Source of the DNA: a virus
IMG/VR virus record: IMGVR_UViG_3300049845_000032
Coordinates: 1 to 25,807 of that record
Strand: one strand, 5' to 3'
Length of the DNA stretch: 25,807 bases
Part shown: positions 1 to 8,126 of the stretch, piece by piece
Layout of the letters: every line of letters starts with the position of its first letter
Position numbering within the stretch: position 1 is the first letter of the stretch
Program-made: the position numbers and the translations under genes
Notes under the pieces: generated by a model
Told to the model about the DNA's origin: nothing
Database searches by the model: none
What the model saw: only the letters and a program-made list of their open reading frames with translations

Positions 1-97
1 CGAGAATGATTAGTGGTTCATGGTAATGGAACATAGACCAACGGCGCACGAATGCACTACCAATAAAACCCAACCCACCTGTCACTAGAATAGTCAT
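1..97 (-). CDS. NAD-dependent sugar epimerase/dehydratase, N-terminal fragment
   Basis: Reading down from the ATG at 97 gives 32 codons before the window edge. The protein starts MTILVTGGLGFIGSAFVRR, which carries the TGGxGFIG dinucleotide-binding loop of extended short-chain dehydrogenases such as RmlB (dTDP-glucose 4,6-dehydratase) and GalE. These enzymes act on nucleotide sugars with a bound NAD. The substrate cannot be inferred because the catalytic YxxxK region lies outside the window. The gene follows the 116-910 gene on the same strand with an 18-nt gap. Together with the glycan cassette at 7401-12119 it suggests that this phage makes or alters activated sugars. Family assignment is good; the exact enzyme is unknown. 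Confidence 0.8.
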   Translation of the reverse strand, partial: MTILVTGGLGFIGSAFVRRWSMFHYHEPLIIL

Positions 98-115
98 AAT
101 GTCACCAGAATAGTC

Positions 116-910
116 TTAAGAGTCGAATCTCACCACGATTTCGTTGAGTCGAACTTCCTTACCCGCAACTTCGGTCTTGCCGCGTCCCTTCAATGCAATA
201 CGCACAGAGGTCTTATCGGAAACCGACTTGATGAACTTTTCATCGATCTTAGTGATCGACTTGTCTGTGAGAATATGGTCAGCCGATTTGATGCCACCCT
301 TGAATGTGAATCTGCCAGTCAAGGCTTCTTCGACAATCGCGTGCTTGATCTTGGCATACTCTTCGCTGACGATTGGCTCCCTTCTGGAACCGATGACAGT
401 CTTTAGCAACTGGTCATATCGTTCAGCCTTGCCGATCATGATATCAGCCTTATGGCGTGGCATCTTACCAATGTCACCATACTTCTCATCCAGTTCTGCC
501 AGAACCGAGATAATGGAAGTGACCTGTTTCTTGTTGTATCCGTCTTCTTTCTTGATGTTCTCAAGAACACCCGTAAGGAACCTGACGGTGTTGGAAATAC
601 CGCCAGACGATAGCTGAATGGATTCACCATATTTGAGGGAACACTTTAGCGTTCCCTTTTTGGTTTTGATGATGAGGTCTGTCTTGGGTTCGTCGCCACC
701 GGATATCTTCACGATCCCGGTGATCTTGCCATACTTCTTTTCGACAACATTCACAGCATTCAAAGCCGCCTTCTTTACTTCGGTCGGCGCGGACTTGTAA
801 TTCGCTGCTGATTGCCGATAGGCATTTTGATCAGCCGCAACCATCTTCGGGTCGGTTCTAGCGACCAGATAGTAGATGCACCATTCGAATTGTAGTCCTT
901 TGTTAGCCAT
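116..910 (-). CDS. Conserved-looking phage protein, possible nuclease fold
   Basis: This is a 264-residue soluble, lysine-rich protein that I do not recognise with certainty. Around residues 76-100 a strand with Asp (TDLIIKTKKG) is followed by a second strand with SLKYG and then a QLSSGG turn. This resembles the Asp...x-x-Lys core of PD-(D/E)xK nuclease-like folds, but the middle acidic residue of the ExK motif is replaced by Ser, so activity is doubtful. The ATG at 910 shares one base with the gp41 stop codon (TAATG), so translation is probably coupled to the helicase gene. A role in DNA processing is suggested only by this neighbour and the weak motif. Confidence 0.75.
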   Translation of the reverse strand: MANKGLQFEWCIYYLVARTDPKMVAADQNAYRQSAANYKSAPTEVKKAALNAVNVVEKKYGKITGIVKISGGDEPKTDLIIKTKKGTLKCSLKYGESIQLSSGGISNTVRFLTGVLENIKKEDGYNKKQVTSIISVLAELDEKYGDIGKMPRHKADIMIGKAERYDQLLKTVIGSRREPIVSEEYAKIKHAIVEEALTGRFTFKGGIKSADHILTDKSITKIDEKFIKSVSDKTSVRIALKGRGKTEVAGKEVRLNEIVVRFDS

Positions 911-2283
911 TAGACTTTGAACCCTTTGAACTTGTTACCGCCGCCGCTAGGTGAACTGCCTTGATGACCGGCATCCACCAGACCTTGTTGCGCCGTAGGG
1001 TCTAGATCATACAGCCTCATTTTGGCTCTGTCAATACCTACGGTGAACCTCTTATTTAGCGTCGGATCATTGTAGCGGTTCTTAAGCTGCTTTACCATAA
1101 TCTGATTCAAGGCTTCCAATTCCTCGGTGCTAACCAGAGCAAACATCAGGTCAGCCGTAGCCGGTAGCCCGAAGGATTCGGACGTATCTTCCAGACCGGG
1201 ATCCGAGTTGGAGAATCCGCCGCGAGTCGTCTGTGTGGCTGAGAACACCGGAACGTCGAATTCCACAGCCAGACCGCGCAGTTCTTCCGCGATAGCCTTG
1301 ACGTAGGTGTACGAGTTGATGTTCGCACCCGGCTTGATACGTGCGGACGCGCAGATATTCAGATAGTCGATGAAGATGATATCTGGCTTGAAGTTGCGCT
1401 TGAGCTTGAGGTCTTGCAGCAACGCACGAAAATGCGAAGCGTGTGCGGAGGCTGTAGGGTATTCCTTGATGATCAACTTGCCCTTGACGTTCTCCTTGAT
1501 CTTCTCCATGCGAGTCTCGTACATGTCTTTCGACAGGCACTTTACGTCGTCCATGGTGAGGTTCAACAGATTGGCGTCGATGCGTTCCGCAATGCGCTCT
1601 TCCGCCATTTCCATCGTGATGTACAGGACATTGAATTGCTGCTGCATAGCCGCAGACGCAAAGTGGCACATGGCTAGAGACTTACCGACACCCGTACCCG
1701 CGAGGATGATGTTCAGCGTTTTCCGACAAACCCCTCCGTTCGTGATCTTATTAAAGTACGTAAGGTCGAATGGGATCCGCTTTTCGATTCGATGATAGAA
1801 ATCGTAGCGGTCAGAAGACATATCCAGATAATCATGACCAACGTTGGGATCAAAGCTAACGCTAAGAGCGTCACTAAGAATGCTAGGAATAGCTCCCTTA
1901 TGATGCTTCTCATCTTTGCCATCAAGGATTTGAACCGACTGTGTGATAGCATTGAAGATAGCCTGATCTTGACAGAATTTTTCGGTGGTATCAAGTATCC
2001 ATTGTGTATCTTTTTCGTGACAATCGCCTTCTGAGATTTCGCTCAGAATTTGCCCACATGCCTTGAACTCACTTTCCGTGAGGTCGTTTCTTTCCTGTAG
2101 TCCGAGTGCGAGTGCGCTTTGGCTTGGCAGGCTGTTGTACTTCAGGATGTACTCCTGAATCTGTTGGAACAACTTTCTTTCGGGGCTTTCTCTTAGATAC
2201 TCGCTTTTCAAGAACGGGAGAGCTTTCCTCATAAAAGTCTCGTTCTTGATCAAACTTGTCAGTATCAGTGTTTCGGTTCTCAT
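910..2283 (-). CDS. 41: Replicative DNA helicase, DnaB-like, T4 gp41 type
   Basis: This 457-residue protein is the hexameric 5'-3' helicase that unwinds DNA ahead of the phage polymerase. An N-terminal helical region (residues 1-140) precedes a RecA-like motor. Walker A is GTGVGKS at about 196-202, the TMEM strand lies near 223-226, Walker B is IIFIDY at about 302-307, and an SATQTTR sensor segment follows. T4 gp41 is 475 residues, so this is full length. The start at 2283 is supported by AGGTGA a few bases upstream and by N-terminal similarity to gp41. The first 215 nt are also covered by the reading frame of the preceding gene (2069-2611). It follows UvsX and that gene, matching the T4 order uvsX-40-41. 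Confidence 0.95.
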   Translation of the reverse strand: MRTETLILTSLIKNETFMRKALPFLKSEYLRESPERKLFQQIQEYILKYNSLPSQSALALGLQERNDLTESEFKACGQILSEISEGDCHEKDTQWILDTTEKFCQDQAIFNAITQSVQILDGKDEKHHKGAIPSILSDALSVSFDPNVGHDYLDMSSDRYDFYHRIEKRIPFDLTYFNKITNGGVCRKTLNIILAGTGVGKSLAMCHFASAAMQQQFNVLYITMEMAEERIAERIDANLLNLTMDDVKCLSKDMYETRMEKIKENVKGKLIIKEYPTASAHASHFRALLQDLKLKRNFKPDIIFIDYLNICASARIKPGANINSYTYVKAIAEELRGLAVEFDVPVFSATQTTRGGFSNSDPGLEDTSESFGLPATADLMFALVSTEELEALNQIMVKQLKNRYNDPTLNKRFTVGIDRAKMRLYDLDPTAQQGLVDAGHQGSSPSGGGNKFKGFKV

Positions 2284-2611
2284 CTATCACCTGTATTTCT
2301 TCATGCTTCTGTACGGCTGTTTCTGGAATCGCTTCGGTTAGAAGGATGCGCAGGATATTAGTAGTCAGCCTTACAAACTTTGGATCCGTTAAGTCAACGC
2401 TCAGTGGAGCATACTCCACATACGTCCGAAAGTCAACCAATCCTTCATCGTCTACTACCGTCAGGGGAGAGTACCGGAACTGGACGCCCTTGAACTTGCC
2501 ACTAATGATGGTTACGAGCATTCCGACTTCATCCATTTGGAGTTCGAAGTCGCGCCCGTCCTTGAGGGTTTTCTTAGCCCACCAGAACTGTAGTTTCTCT
2601 TTAATCTTCAT
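2069..2611 (-). CDS. Unrecognised protein at the T4 gene 40 position, basic C-terminal tail
   Basis: The frame encodes 180 residues from ATG 2611, which overlaps the UvsX stop by 11 nt. A longer frame is open upstream to 2824, but that part lies inside uvsX and is not expected to be used. Residues 1-105 look like a compact mixed alpha/beta domain. Residues about 110-180 are strongly basic and Pro-rich (KRKPRKKVV, KPKRTRTRTTGKKRP) and probably disordered. That tail is encoded entirely within the first 215 nt of the helicase gene in another frame. T4 has gene 40, a head vertex assembly chaperone, between uvsX and 41, but I see no motif proving homology. A nucleic-acid-binding or helicase-related role is only a guess. 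Confidence 0.75.
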   Translation of the reverse strand: MKIKEKLQFWWAKKTLKDGRDFELQMDEVGMLVTIISGKFKGVQFRYSPLTVVDDEGLVDFRTYVEYAPLSVDLTDPKFVRLTTNILRILLTEAIPETAVQKHEEIQVIDENRNTDTDKFDQERDFYEESSPVLEKRVSKRKPRKKVVPTDSGVHPEVQQPAKPKRTRTRTTGKKRPHGK

Positions 2612-3644
2612 CTGCCTCTTCCTTTTCGTGGAATACTGACGCAAACTTGTATTTAGCTTCGACAGCATTCTTGAATGATTCGGAAGACAGGATAGGATCC
2701 CAAAACTCTCCGGTTTGAGTGTCAGCCAGACGCCACTTCTTCTCTTCGACTTCGCCGGTTTCGGTATCGACCTTGGCGTACCAACCCTGATTAGGCTTGA
2801 CGACATGCCCGGTTTCCAGAGCAATGTCCATCAGTCCGGAATACTTGTTCACACCGCCTTCGAACGTGACGGTGACAGGAATCTTCGACTTCTCGCGCAC
2901 GTAACGAGACTTCTCCACGTTGATGATGAACGAGTAACCAATGACTTCCGTGCCTTCCTTCTCCTGCTGTCTGCCGAGAATGTAAATGTTGTCTGCGGAG
3001 TAGTACGAGCCGGTGCCGCCGCCGACGATATCCTTGGGATACATGCCGATTTCCTTGTAGGTGTGATTGACCACAACCATCGGAATGTCCTTGAGCGTCA
3101 GGTGCGGAGTGACCATACGGAACAAGGACTTGATCTGTTTAGCCCTAGTCATATCAGCCACGCTCTTACCCTCTAGCGCATCCTCAACTTCCTTCTTGGA
3201 AGCAAGGTTTCCGATAGAGTCGATGACGATCATGACACGTTCACCGCGAGCAATCTCATTTAGCTGCGTCATGATATCGAACTTCAACTGCTCTACGTCG
3301 GTGACTGGCGTATGAATGACGCGAGCCGTGTCGATGCCGAAGGTGTTGAAGTAGTTCTGCGGTGTACCGAATTCGGAATCGTAGAACAGAACCACGCCGT
3401 CCGGATACTTCTCCTGATAGGCTTTCACCATGATCAAGCAGAATGCGGTCTTGAAGTTCTTCGACGGTCCTGCCCACATGGTCAGACCGGGAGTGAATCC
3501 ACCGTCCAGTGATCCACCGAGCGCCACGTTCAACACCGGAATGTCCGTGCTGATCATGTCTTTCTCTTGGAAGAACTTGGACTTCTCAAGGATTGCTGTG
3601 TCCTTGATTGTGGAGTTCTTCTTAATTTTGTCTAGTAAGCTCAT
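2601..3644 (-). CDS. uvsX: UvsX, RecA-like recombinase
   Basis: This 347-residue protein is the strand-exchange recombinase of T4-like phages, used for recombination-dependent replication and repair. Walker A is GPSKNFKT at about 59-66. The catalytic Glu lies in the YDSEFG segment at about 88-93, and Walker B is IVIDSIGN at about 139-146. The VVVNHTYKEIG strand and the GGGTGSYYSAD loop correspond to the RecA motifs that contact DNA and ATP. T4 UvsX is 391 residues; this one is somewhat shorter, mainly at the C-terminus, which ends in an acidic stretch (EKEEADED). The start at 3644 has AGAGGAA upstream. It overlaps a small gene upstream (3622-3822) and the gene 40-position protein downstream. 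Confidence 0.95.
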   Translation of the reverse strand: MSLLDKIKKNSTIKDTAILEKSKFFQEKDMISTDIPVLNVALGGSLDGGFTPGLTMWAGPSKNFKTAFCLIMVKAYQEKYPDGVVLFYDSEFGTPQNYFNTFGIDTARVIHTPVTDVEQLKFDIMTQLNEIARGERVMIVIDSIGNLASKKEVEDALEGKSVADMTRAKQIKSLFRMVTPHLTLKDIPMVVVNHTYKEIGMYPKDIVGGGTGSYYSADNIYILGRQQEKEGTEVIGYSFIINVEKSRYVREKSKIPVTVTFEGGVNKYSGLMDIALETGHVVKPNQGWYAKVDTETGEVEEKKWRLADTQTGEFWDPILSSESFKNAVEAKYKFASVFHEKEEADED

Positions 3645-3822
3645 AGTGCGGTAGTTCCTCTGTTGTCATTCCTAATTCATATTTGCAGTAAGTGTAGAGT
3701 GCTTTCGCAACTGCTTCCTTCGTTTCGTATGGTCCGTATCTATCAGACCATACTTCATTCCAGAACCACCACTTACCGTCCGCATCCTGTTCGACAGGAT
3801 CAGGCGGGATTGCAGCCTTCAT
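3622..3822 (-). CDS. Small hypothetical protein between polymerase and uvsX
   Basis: This 66-residue soluble protein is rich in aromatic residues (KWWFWNEVWSDRYGPYETKE). Its single-domain look, a W/Y-rich turn followed by a helix with YCKYELG, resembles small conserved proteins seen in many phages, but I cannot name a function. The ATG at 3822 has GGAG about 11 nt upstream and lies 18 nt after the polymerase stop. The 3' end overlaps the uvsX start by 23 nt, so it is probably co-translated with the replication genes. Confidence 0.75.
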   Translation of the reverse strand: MKAAIPPDPVEQDADGKWWFWNEVWSDRYGPYETKEAVAKALYTYCKYELGMTTEELPHYELTRQN

Positions 3823-3840
3823 TGTAACACACTCCGTCAG

Positions 3841-6390
3841 TTAAGTAAAGAACGAATCTAGGGTGGATACCTCTTCGGCTTTCCAACCAATCACACTTAG
3901 AATGCCCTTCATCGGCTCAAGGAAGGTGCCATCGAACTGCTCGTCATAGTCGATGTATTCGTCTAATTCGAATTCCTTCGGCAGACGATTGATGAATCCT
4001 ACCGTGTTATTGCGATAAGGGTTAGGCACTTTCAGATGGACGAACTTGAATTTGTCGCCGTCCTTGATGGCTTGATACTTCTTAGTGAGATTCTTCTCTT
4101 TCAGAATATGGTTGTAGAGAATCGCAGCCTTCGTATGCTGCGGCGTATTCTTAATCCATATGTCCGATTCAGACGAATTCTTTTCGATGCCGTTCACACC
4201 ACGCGGGAATGCGATATCTGCAATCGGCAACGTGCGGAACTTCTCACGGAACTCAGCAATGAACTTGATAGCCGCCGCCTCGTCCTTGTCCAGAATGACC
4301 TTGATGCAGTCGCGCATTGCTGCACGGGTCGCAGCCGGATACGCGGAGGTCTTATTGGTTTCGATGCCAACGGTCTTGACCTTCGGTTCCGCATACTTCA
4401 CACCTTCCTCGTCATAGACGTTGAGGATGTAGTGCTTCTTAGCTTTCCAGATTGCACGGTCGCACAGGGACTCGCGCTTCATCTGCATCTTCTGCTCATA
4501 GGCATTAGTGTAGTCTGCGAGTTCCTGATAGGTCTTGTCGATGAATGGCTGAATCTTCTCTTCGCAAATCTTGTCCAGAATCTCAATGACCTTGTGCTTA
4601 TCAGAAGTGTTCTTGATGAACTTCTGTACAAGAGCTTCAAGGTTGAGATACATGGAGTCGGTGTCACCCGCGATTACATAGTCCACACCTTCGGTGCCGA
4701 CGAGCTTGTTAAGGTAGGCATTGATGTGCTGCTCAATCCACTTGTAGGATAGTTGACCTCCAAGTGTGATAGCTTCGGCAATTCTAATATCAAAGAATCG
4801 GAAATACTGGTTGCCGATTGCACCGTAGGCTGAGTTGAGCGAAACCTTCTTAGCTTGTTGAAGATTGTTGTAACGAGCCACTTCACGCTGAACATACGCA
4901 TATTGATTAGGATCCTCTTTCACAGTCTCAAGCTTTTTCTTAGCCTCAATCGCCATCTTCTTGTAGCGGGAGCGACCCTTGTACATATCGTCCATAATCT
5001 CACCGAGGAAGCCGCGCTTGCCGGTGTAGAAGAACTGCTTGTTCGGCGTGACCGTGACCTTCGTACCCTTGAGGAACGACAGGTCGGGTTCCTTGTTCAA
5101 CAGGGAGTCCACAGACACGGATGGGCGCACCGCACGCATTTCGTCGGAGTAATCGTCAATCTTGATTAGAGTTTCAGGCGACAGGTTGTATTGCATGATC
5201 AAGTGCGGGTACAGTGAGTTCAAGTCGAACGACACAACCCAATTGTACATACCCGGCTTTGGTTCCTTGACGTATGCGCCTGCGTATTGATCGTCTTTCT
5301 TACCCTGCTTCTGCATCGGAATGACGATGTTCTTCTTCTTCAAATGATTGAAGATGATGGCATCCCACATTCGGACCTGTTGGAACACATCCTCGTAGTT
5401 GCACTTGTTGTCATATGCGAGAGTCAACGCCAGTTCAAGCAGCTTACTCGACTTGACACCGTTGACTTCAATCTCGTAGACCAGTTCGGTGTCGAGGATG
5501 TTGTACTCAATGAACTTCTGATGGTCGCGCTTGTACAAATCGAACAGGCTGTCATACTCTGAGTAGTCGAGTTTCTTGCGTCCTAGCTCGACGGATGCGA
5601 TATGGTTCAATGCATAGGATTCCTGCGAAGCGACGGGCGAATACTTCTTGTATAGCTCCATGTAGTCGAGAATCGCAATGCCGAAGACCATGTAGGACTG
5701 CTGCTCCTGATCCTTGATCATCGTATTCTTTTCGCGCACTTTCTTCCACGGCGAAATGATGTTAGCTTCGCCGTCATCTAAGACGCGAAGCATACGGTTA
5801 ATCAGGTACGGGATATCGAAGAACTTGACGTTCCAACCCGTGACGATATCAGGATAGTTGCAAGACCAATGCCCAAGGAACTTGCGCAGCAGTTCGATTT
5901 CATCCTTACACTTGATGTAAGTGATGTTCTCACGATGCGGCACATAGTCACCACAGCCGAAGGTGGTGTACTTGCCGTCAATGAGAATCGTGATTGCGGT
6001 TACGGGTTCGTTGGCTTCGCGGGGTTCGGGGAAGCCATTGTCGGATCCAACCTCAATGTCGAGGTAGGCGATAGTAAGGTACTTCTGATCCCATAGTACG
6101 TCATCAGCATGTAGGTCAGCAATGTACGTGTACTCGTACCGATTGTTACCGTATATGGGAAAGGTTTCCACTCCCTGATATCGCTCAAGGAAGTCACGCG
6201 CATCGTTGATGTTTCCCGGTTCAATAGGCTCGACATAGTGACCATCCAGTGTCTTGTACTTGGACTTCTTCTTCGAAGGAACGAAAAGCGTAGGGCGATA
6301 CTCTATGCGGCGTGCGACCTTCTTGCCGTTTTCCACGCCACGATAGAGTATGTACTTGCCGTACTGACGGACATTAGTATAGAAGTCCAA
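3841..6390 (-). CDS. 43: Family B DNA polymerase with 3'-5' exonuclease, T4 gp43 type
   Basis: This 849-residue replicative polymerase contains all expected motifs. Exo I is DIEVG (D111, E113), Exo II is GWNVKFFDIPY (D192) and Exo III is YNILDTE (D300). Polymerase motif A is DLNSLYPH (D389), motif B is KKVSLNSAYGAIGN (about 515-527) and motif C is GDTDSMY (D576, D578). The C-terminus (STLDSFFT) is a short hydrophobic tail like the clamp-binding peptide of T4-type polymerases. T4 gp43 is 898 residues. There is no in-frame ATG at the start: the frame opens after a TGA and the best initiator is TTG at 6390, with GGTGA just upstream and an N-terminus that lines up with gp43. An ATG in the TAATG at the preceding stop is in the wrong frame. 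Confidence 0.97.
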   Translation of the reverse strand: MDFYTNVRQYGKYILYRGVENGKKVARRIEYRPTLFVPSKKKSKYKTLDGHYVEPIEPGNINDARDFLERYQGVETFPIYGNNRYEYTYIADLHADDVLWDQKYLTIAYLDIEVGSDNGFPEPREANEPVTAITILIDGKYTTFGCGDYVPHRENITYIKCKDEIELLRKFLGHWSCNYPDIVTGWNVKFFDIPYLINRMLRVLDDGEANIISPWKKVREKNTMIKDQEQQSYMVFGIAILDYMELYKKYSPVASQESYALNHIASVELGRKKLDYSEYDSLFDLYKRDHQKFIEYNILDTELVYEIEVNGVKSSKLLELALTLAYDNKCNYEDVFQQVRMWDAIIFNHLKKKNIVIPMQKQGKKDDQYAGAYVKEPKPGMYNWVVSFDLNSLYPHLIMQYNLSPETLIKIDDYSDEMRAVRPSVSVDSLLNKEPDLSFLKGTKVTVTPNKQFFYTGKRGFLGEIMDDMYKGRSRYKKMAIEAKKKLETVKEDPNQYAYVQREVARYNNLQQAKKVSLNSAYGAIGNQYFRFFDIRIAEAITLGGQLSYKWIEQHINAYLNKLVGTEGVDYVIAGDTDSMYLNLEALVQKFIKNTSDKHKVIEILDKICEEKIQPFIDKTYQELADYTNAYEQKMQMKRESLCDRAIWKAKKHYILNVYDEEGVKYAEPKVKTVGIETNKTSAYPAATRAAMRDCIKVILDKDEAAAIKFIAEFREKFRTLPIADIAFPRGVNGIEKNSSESDIWIKNTPQHTKAAILYNHILKEKNLTKKYQAIKDGDKFKFVHLKVPNPYRNNTVGFINRLPKEFELDEYIDYDEQFDGTFLEPMKGILSVIGWKAEEVSTLDSFFT

Positions 6391-6400
6391 GTAATCACCA

Positions 6401-6718
6401 TTAGCCCAAAATCAAACTCTTAGGTGGCGTAACAATTCCACCGAAGATAGCATTATACTGGTTTGCCATCTGAACGTCAACCTCTTTCACAAAGAGAAGC
6501 TTGTCGTGCTTGAAGTCGAAGGTTACATCCTTGCCGAGATACGGTGCGAACGGAACGAAACCTACATTGAGATTACCTTCACGGTCACGCTGAATCATGA
6601 TTGCGAGGACGTTCTTGAGAGAGATTTCTTCGATGAAACCATCATTACCCTTATCCTCATGCACCACTTCACCGACGAGTTCTTCGCCACTGACCAACTT
6701 AATTGCCTTGACTGTCAT
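6401..6718 (-). CDS. Sm-like beta-barrel protein
   Basis: This 105-residue protein starts with AIKLVSGEELVGEV, the first-strand signature of Sm/LSm-type small beta barrels. A second half follows with VGFVPFAPYLG and a conserved-looking tail. T4-like cyanophages encode proteins of this kind annotated as Sm-like domain proteins. If it assembles as Sm proteins do, it could bind RNA or a partner protein, but the role in phages is not established. It lies directly upstream of the polymerase, with its TAA 10 nt before the TTG start, so it may influence polymerase expression by coupling. The ATG at 6718 has AAGG just upstream. Confidence 0.7.
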   Translation of the reverse strand: MTVKAIKLVSGEELVGEVVHEDKGNDGFIEEISLKNVLAIMIQRDREGNLNVGFVPFAPYLGKDVTFDFKHDKLLFVKEVDVQMANQYNAIFGGIVTPPKSLILG

Positions 6719-6959
6719 TGTCCTTGCTCCGATTTGCTGTGATTTTCTTAGGCTTGCGTTTACGTAACTTTGGAGGGTTAGCCTTCAAACCCTTCAAGTA
6801 TGCAGGAAGATCTTTCTCTGCGAATGGTTCGCCGTTGCGATACAGGCGAGAGTCGAGCATCGTCCATCGATCATTGCCGACATAAATGAACCATCCCTCA
6901 AACCGAATTTCTAAGTTCAGCTTGAGGAACTGTTCTTTCAAGTCGGAAAGAGCTTGCAT
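6699..6959 (-). CDS. Small basic hypothetical protein
   Basis: This 86-residue protein is not recognised. Residues 1-55 look folded, with strands around RFEGWFIYVGNDRWTMLDSRLYRNG that resemble a small beta sheet. The C-terminus is very basic (KLRKRKPKKITANRSKDN) and probably disordered, hinting at nucleic-acid binding. I chose the ATG at 6959 over an upstream TTG because it forms a TGATG overlap with the SEC-C gene stop and has GGAG at a normal distance. The last 20 nt overlap the Sm-like gene. Confidence 0.7.
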   Translation of the reverse strand: MQALSDLKEQFLKLNLEIRFEGWFIYVGNDRWTMLDSRLYRNGEPFAEKDLPAYLKGLKANPPKLRKRKPKKITANRSKDNDSQGN

Positions 6960-7204
6960 CAAACTCCGGTGTTGATGACGATCATCTGCTTGCCGTTGCA
7001 GCAGAACTTGAACTTCTTACCGCTGCCACAAGAGCATGGCGAATAGAGTTTCAACTGACGATCAGCCTTGAGCTTCACGCGGGAATCGCGAATGACGGGG
7101 ACTCGACCCACGGTGTTAGCTGTGAATGAGTAGCCTTCCTTCAATTGAGGCTTAGGTGGTTCGACCACAATCGGAGTCTCTACCGTCTGATTTGGGTTTT
7201 CCAT
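6959..7204 (-). CDS. SEC-C motif zinc-binding protein
   Basis: This 81-residue protein carries a SEC-C motif at residues 57-69: PCSCGSGKKFKFCC, with the ligands C57, C59, C68 and C69. In SecA this motif binds zinc and contacts SecB. Many stand-alone SEC-C proteins exist whose role is unknown. The N-terminal 20 residues are Pro/Val rich and likely flexible. The ATG at 7204 shares a base with the preceding stop (TAATG), and its own TGA overlaps the next ATG. A link to the host Sec or ribosome machinery is only a hypothesis. Confidence 0.85.
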   Translation of the reverse strand: MENPNQTVETPIVVEPPKPQLKEGYSFTANTVGRVPVIRDSRVKLKADRQLKLYSPCSCGSGKKFKFCCNGKQMIVINTGV

Positions 7205-7398
7205 TACTCTGCCTCGGTGGTGTCAACCGCAGTCTCGTCACCACGTTTGAGCTTGGCAGCTACGTGAGCAAGATGCGCACCCATGAAGATCCGACGAATC
7301 TCGGGAGTGCCGCCGTTGAGGGCTAGCATCTTCTTGAGATAACGCGGAAGCTTTGGTGTCTTCGGGGTTGAGTTGAAAAAGTCACTTCTATTTGCCAT
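7204..7398 (-). CDS. Small conserved-looking phage protein (MANRSDFF type)
   Basis: The gene encodes 64 residues starting MANRSDFF, with the segment LPRYLKKMLALNG and a helix EIRRIFMGAHLAHVAAKLKR. Proteins with this look occur in many T4-like phages, without a known function. An upstream in-frame ATG at 7425 would add nine residues. I chose 7398 because GGAG sits about 7 nt before it, whereas the longer start would lie inside the preceding gene. Its stop overlaps the SEC-C start. Confidence 0.75.
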   Translation of the reverse strand: MANRSDFFNSTPKTPKLPRYLKKMLALNGGTPEIRRIFMGAHLAHVAAKLKRGDETAVDTTEAE

Positions 7399-7400
7399 GA

Positions 7401-8114
7401 TCACTCCGTCAATAACGATTCGCACTTTTTCCAGAACTTCTCTTCGACTCCCGGCATCCGGATTTGGAATTGGTGGTAGAAGAGTTCGCCTAGATTGTCA
7501 CCGAAGGAAGTACCTTGTCCGTAGTTTGGAAATCCCTTGGCGAGAGTCCAGTAAGGCGGCGCATCCTTTGGTTCCCAATCATATCTAACTGGTGGTTCAT
7601 TGTAGCATATTGGCATGGCTAAGTCAACCGGAATTGCGTGCTGTCTGGCTGCGCGAGTCCACTCTTCGCCTACATCTGAATTAGGATTTTCGTATGCGGA
7701 GGGTCTGCCGATCTTGTCGTAAGTCTCCTTAGAGATAGCAACGGCACTCGGCGCGGCGAACATGTGTTGTCCATCGCCAATGTGATTAGAACTCTGAGCA
7801 TTGCCTGCTAGATGCCCCTCATAGGCATAAGCGAGATATACGTCAATAGCCCGGTCCACAAGAGGAACAGCATCGATATCAAGGAACAGAACGCAGTCGT
7901 GTTCCAACTGCTGTGCCACCTTGTCGCCAAAGGCTTCGACGGGCGAGCCGTTCAATGCCCAAAAGTAATCCATCGCGACACCGTGCGGAAGGTCTACCTG
8001 AATCTGGTAGTGCTTCACACCGGAGCGATTGAATTTCTCGACCACCGAGCGTTGCAGCCCAACAGTCTTCATGTTGATGTTGTTCATGAAGAACGATACG
8101 ATACATGGGTTCAT
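7401..8114 (-). CDS. Putative GT-A-like glycosyltransferase
   Basis: This 237-residue soluble protein begins with a strand and loop (CIVSFFMNNINMKTV). At about residues 70-85 it has CVLFLDIDAVPL, where DID is a DxD-type motif used by GT-A glycosyltransferases to bind metal and the nucleotide sugar. It is shorter than many GT-A enzymes and the rest is not diagnostic, so donor and acceptor are unknown. It is the last member of the glycan cassette and has GAGGA upstream of the ATG at 8114. A non-catalytic relative of glycosyltransferases is possible. Confidence 0.6.
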   Translation of the reverse strand: MNPCIVSFFMNNINMKTVGLQRSVVEKFNRSGVKHYQIQVDLPHGVAMDYFWALNGSPVEAFGDKVAQQLEHDCVLFLDIDAVPLVDRAIDVYLAYAYEGHLAGNAQSSNHIGDGQHMFAAPSAVAISKETYDKIGRPSAYENPNSDVGEEWTRAARQHAIPVDLAMPICYNEPPVRYDWEPKDAPPYWTLAKGFPNYGQGTSFGDNLGELFYHQFQIRMPGVEEKFWKKCESLLTE

Positions 8115-8126
8115 TTTGTTTCCTCG

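Noticed and set aside
1151-1669. 172-codon minus-strand frame inside gp41
   Set aside because: It overlaps the helicase motor domain entirely, with no motif and no ribosome-binding site.
2612-2824. N-terminal extension of the gene 40-position protein
   Set aside because: It would lie fully inside uvsX; the ATG at 2611 overlaps the uvsX stop as expected for this operon.
4036-4752. 238-codon plus-strand open frame opposite the polymerase
   Set aside because: It lies wholly over the conserved polymerase and has Leu/Asp-rich shadow composition.
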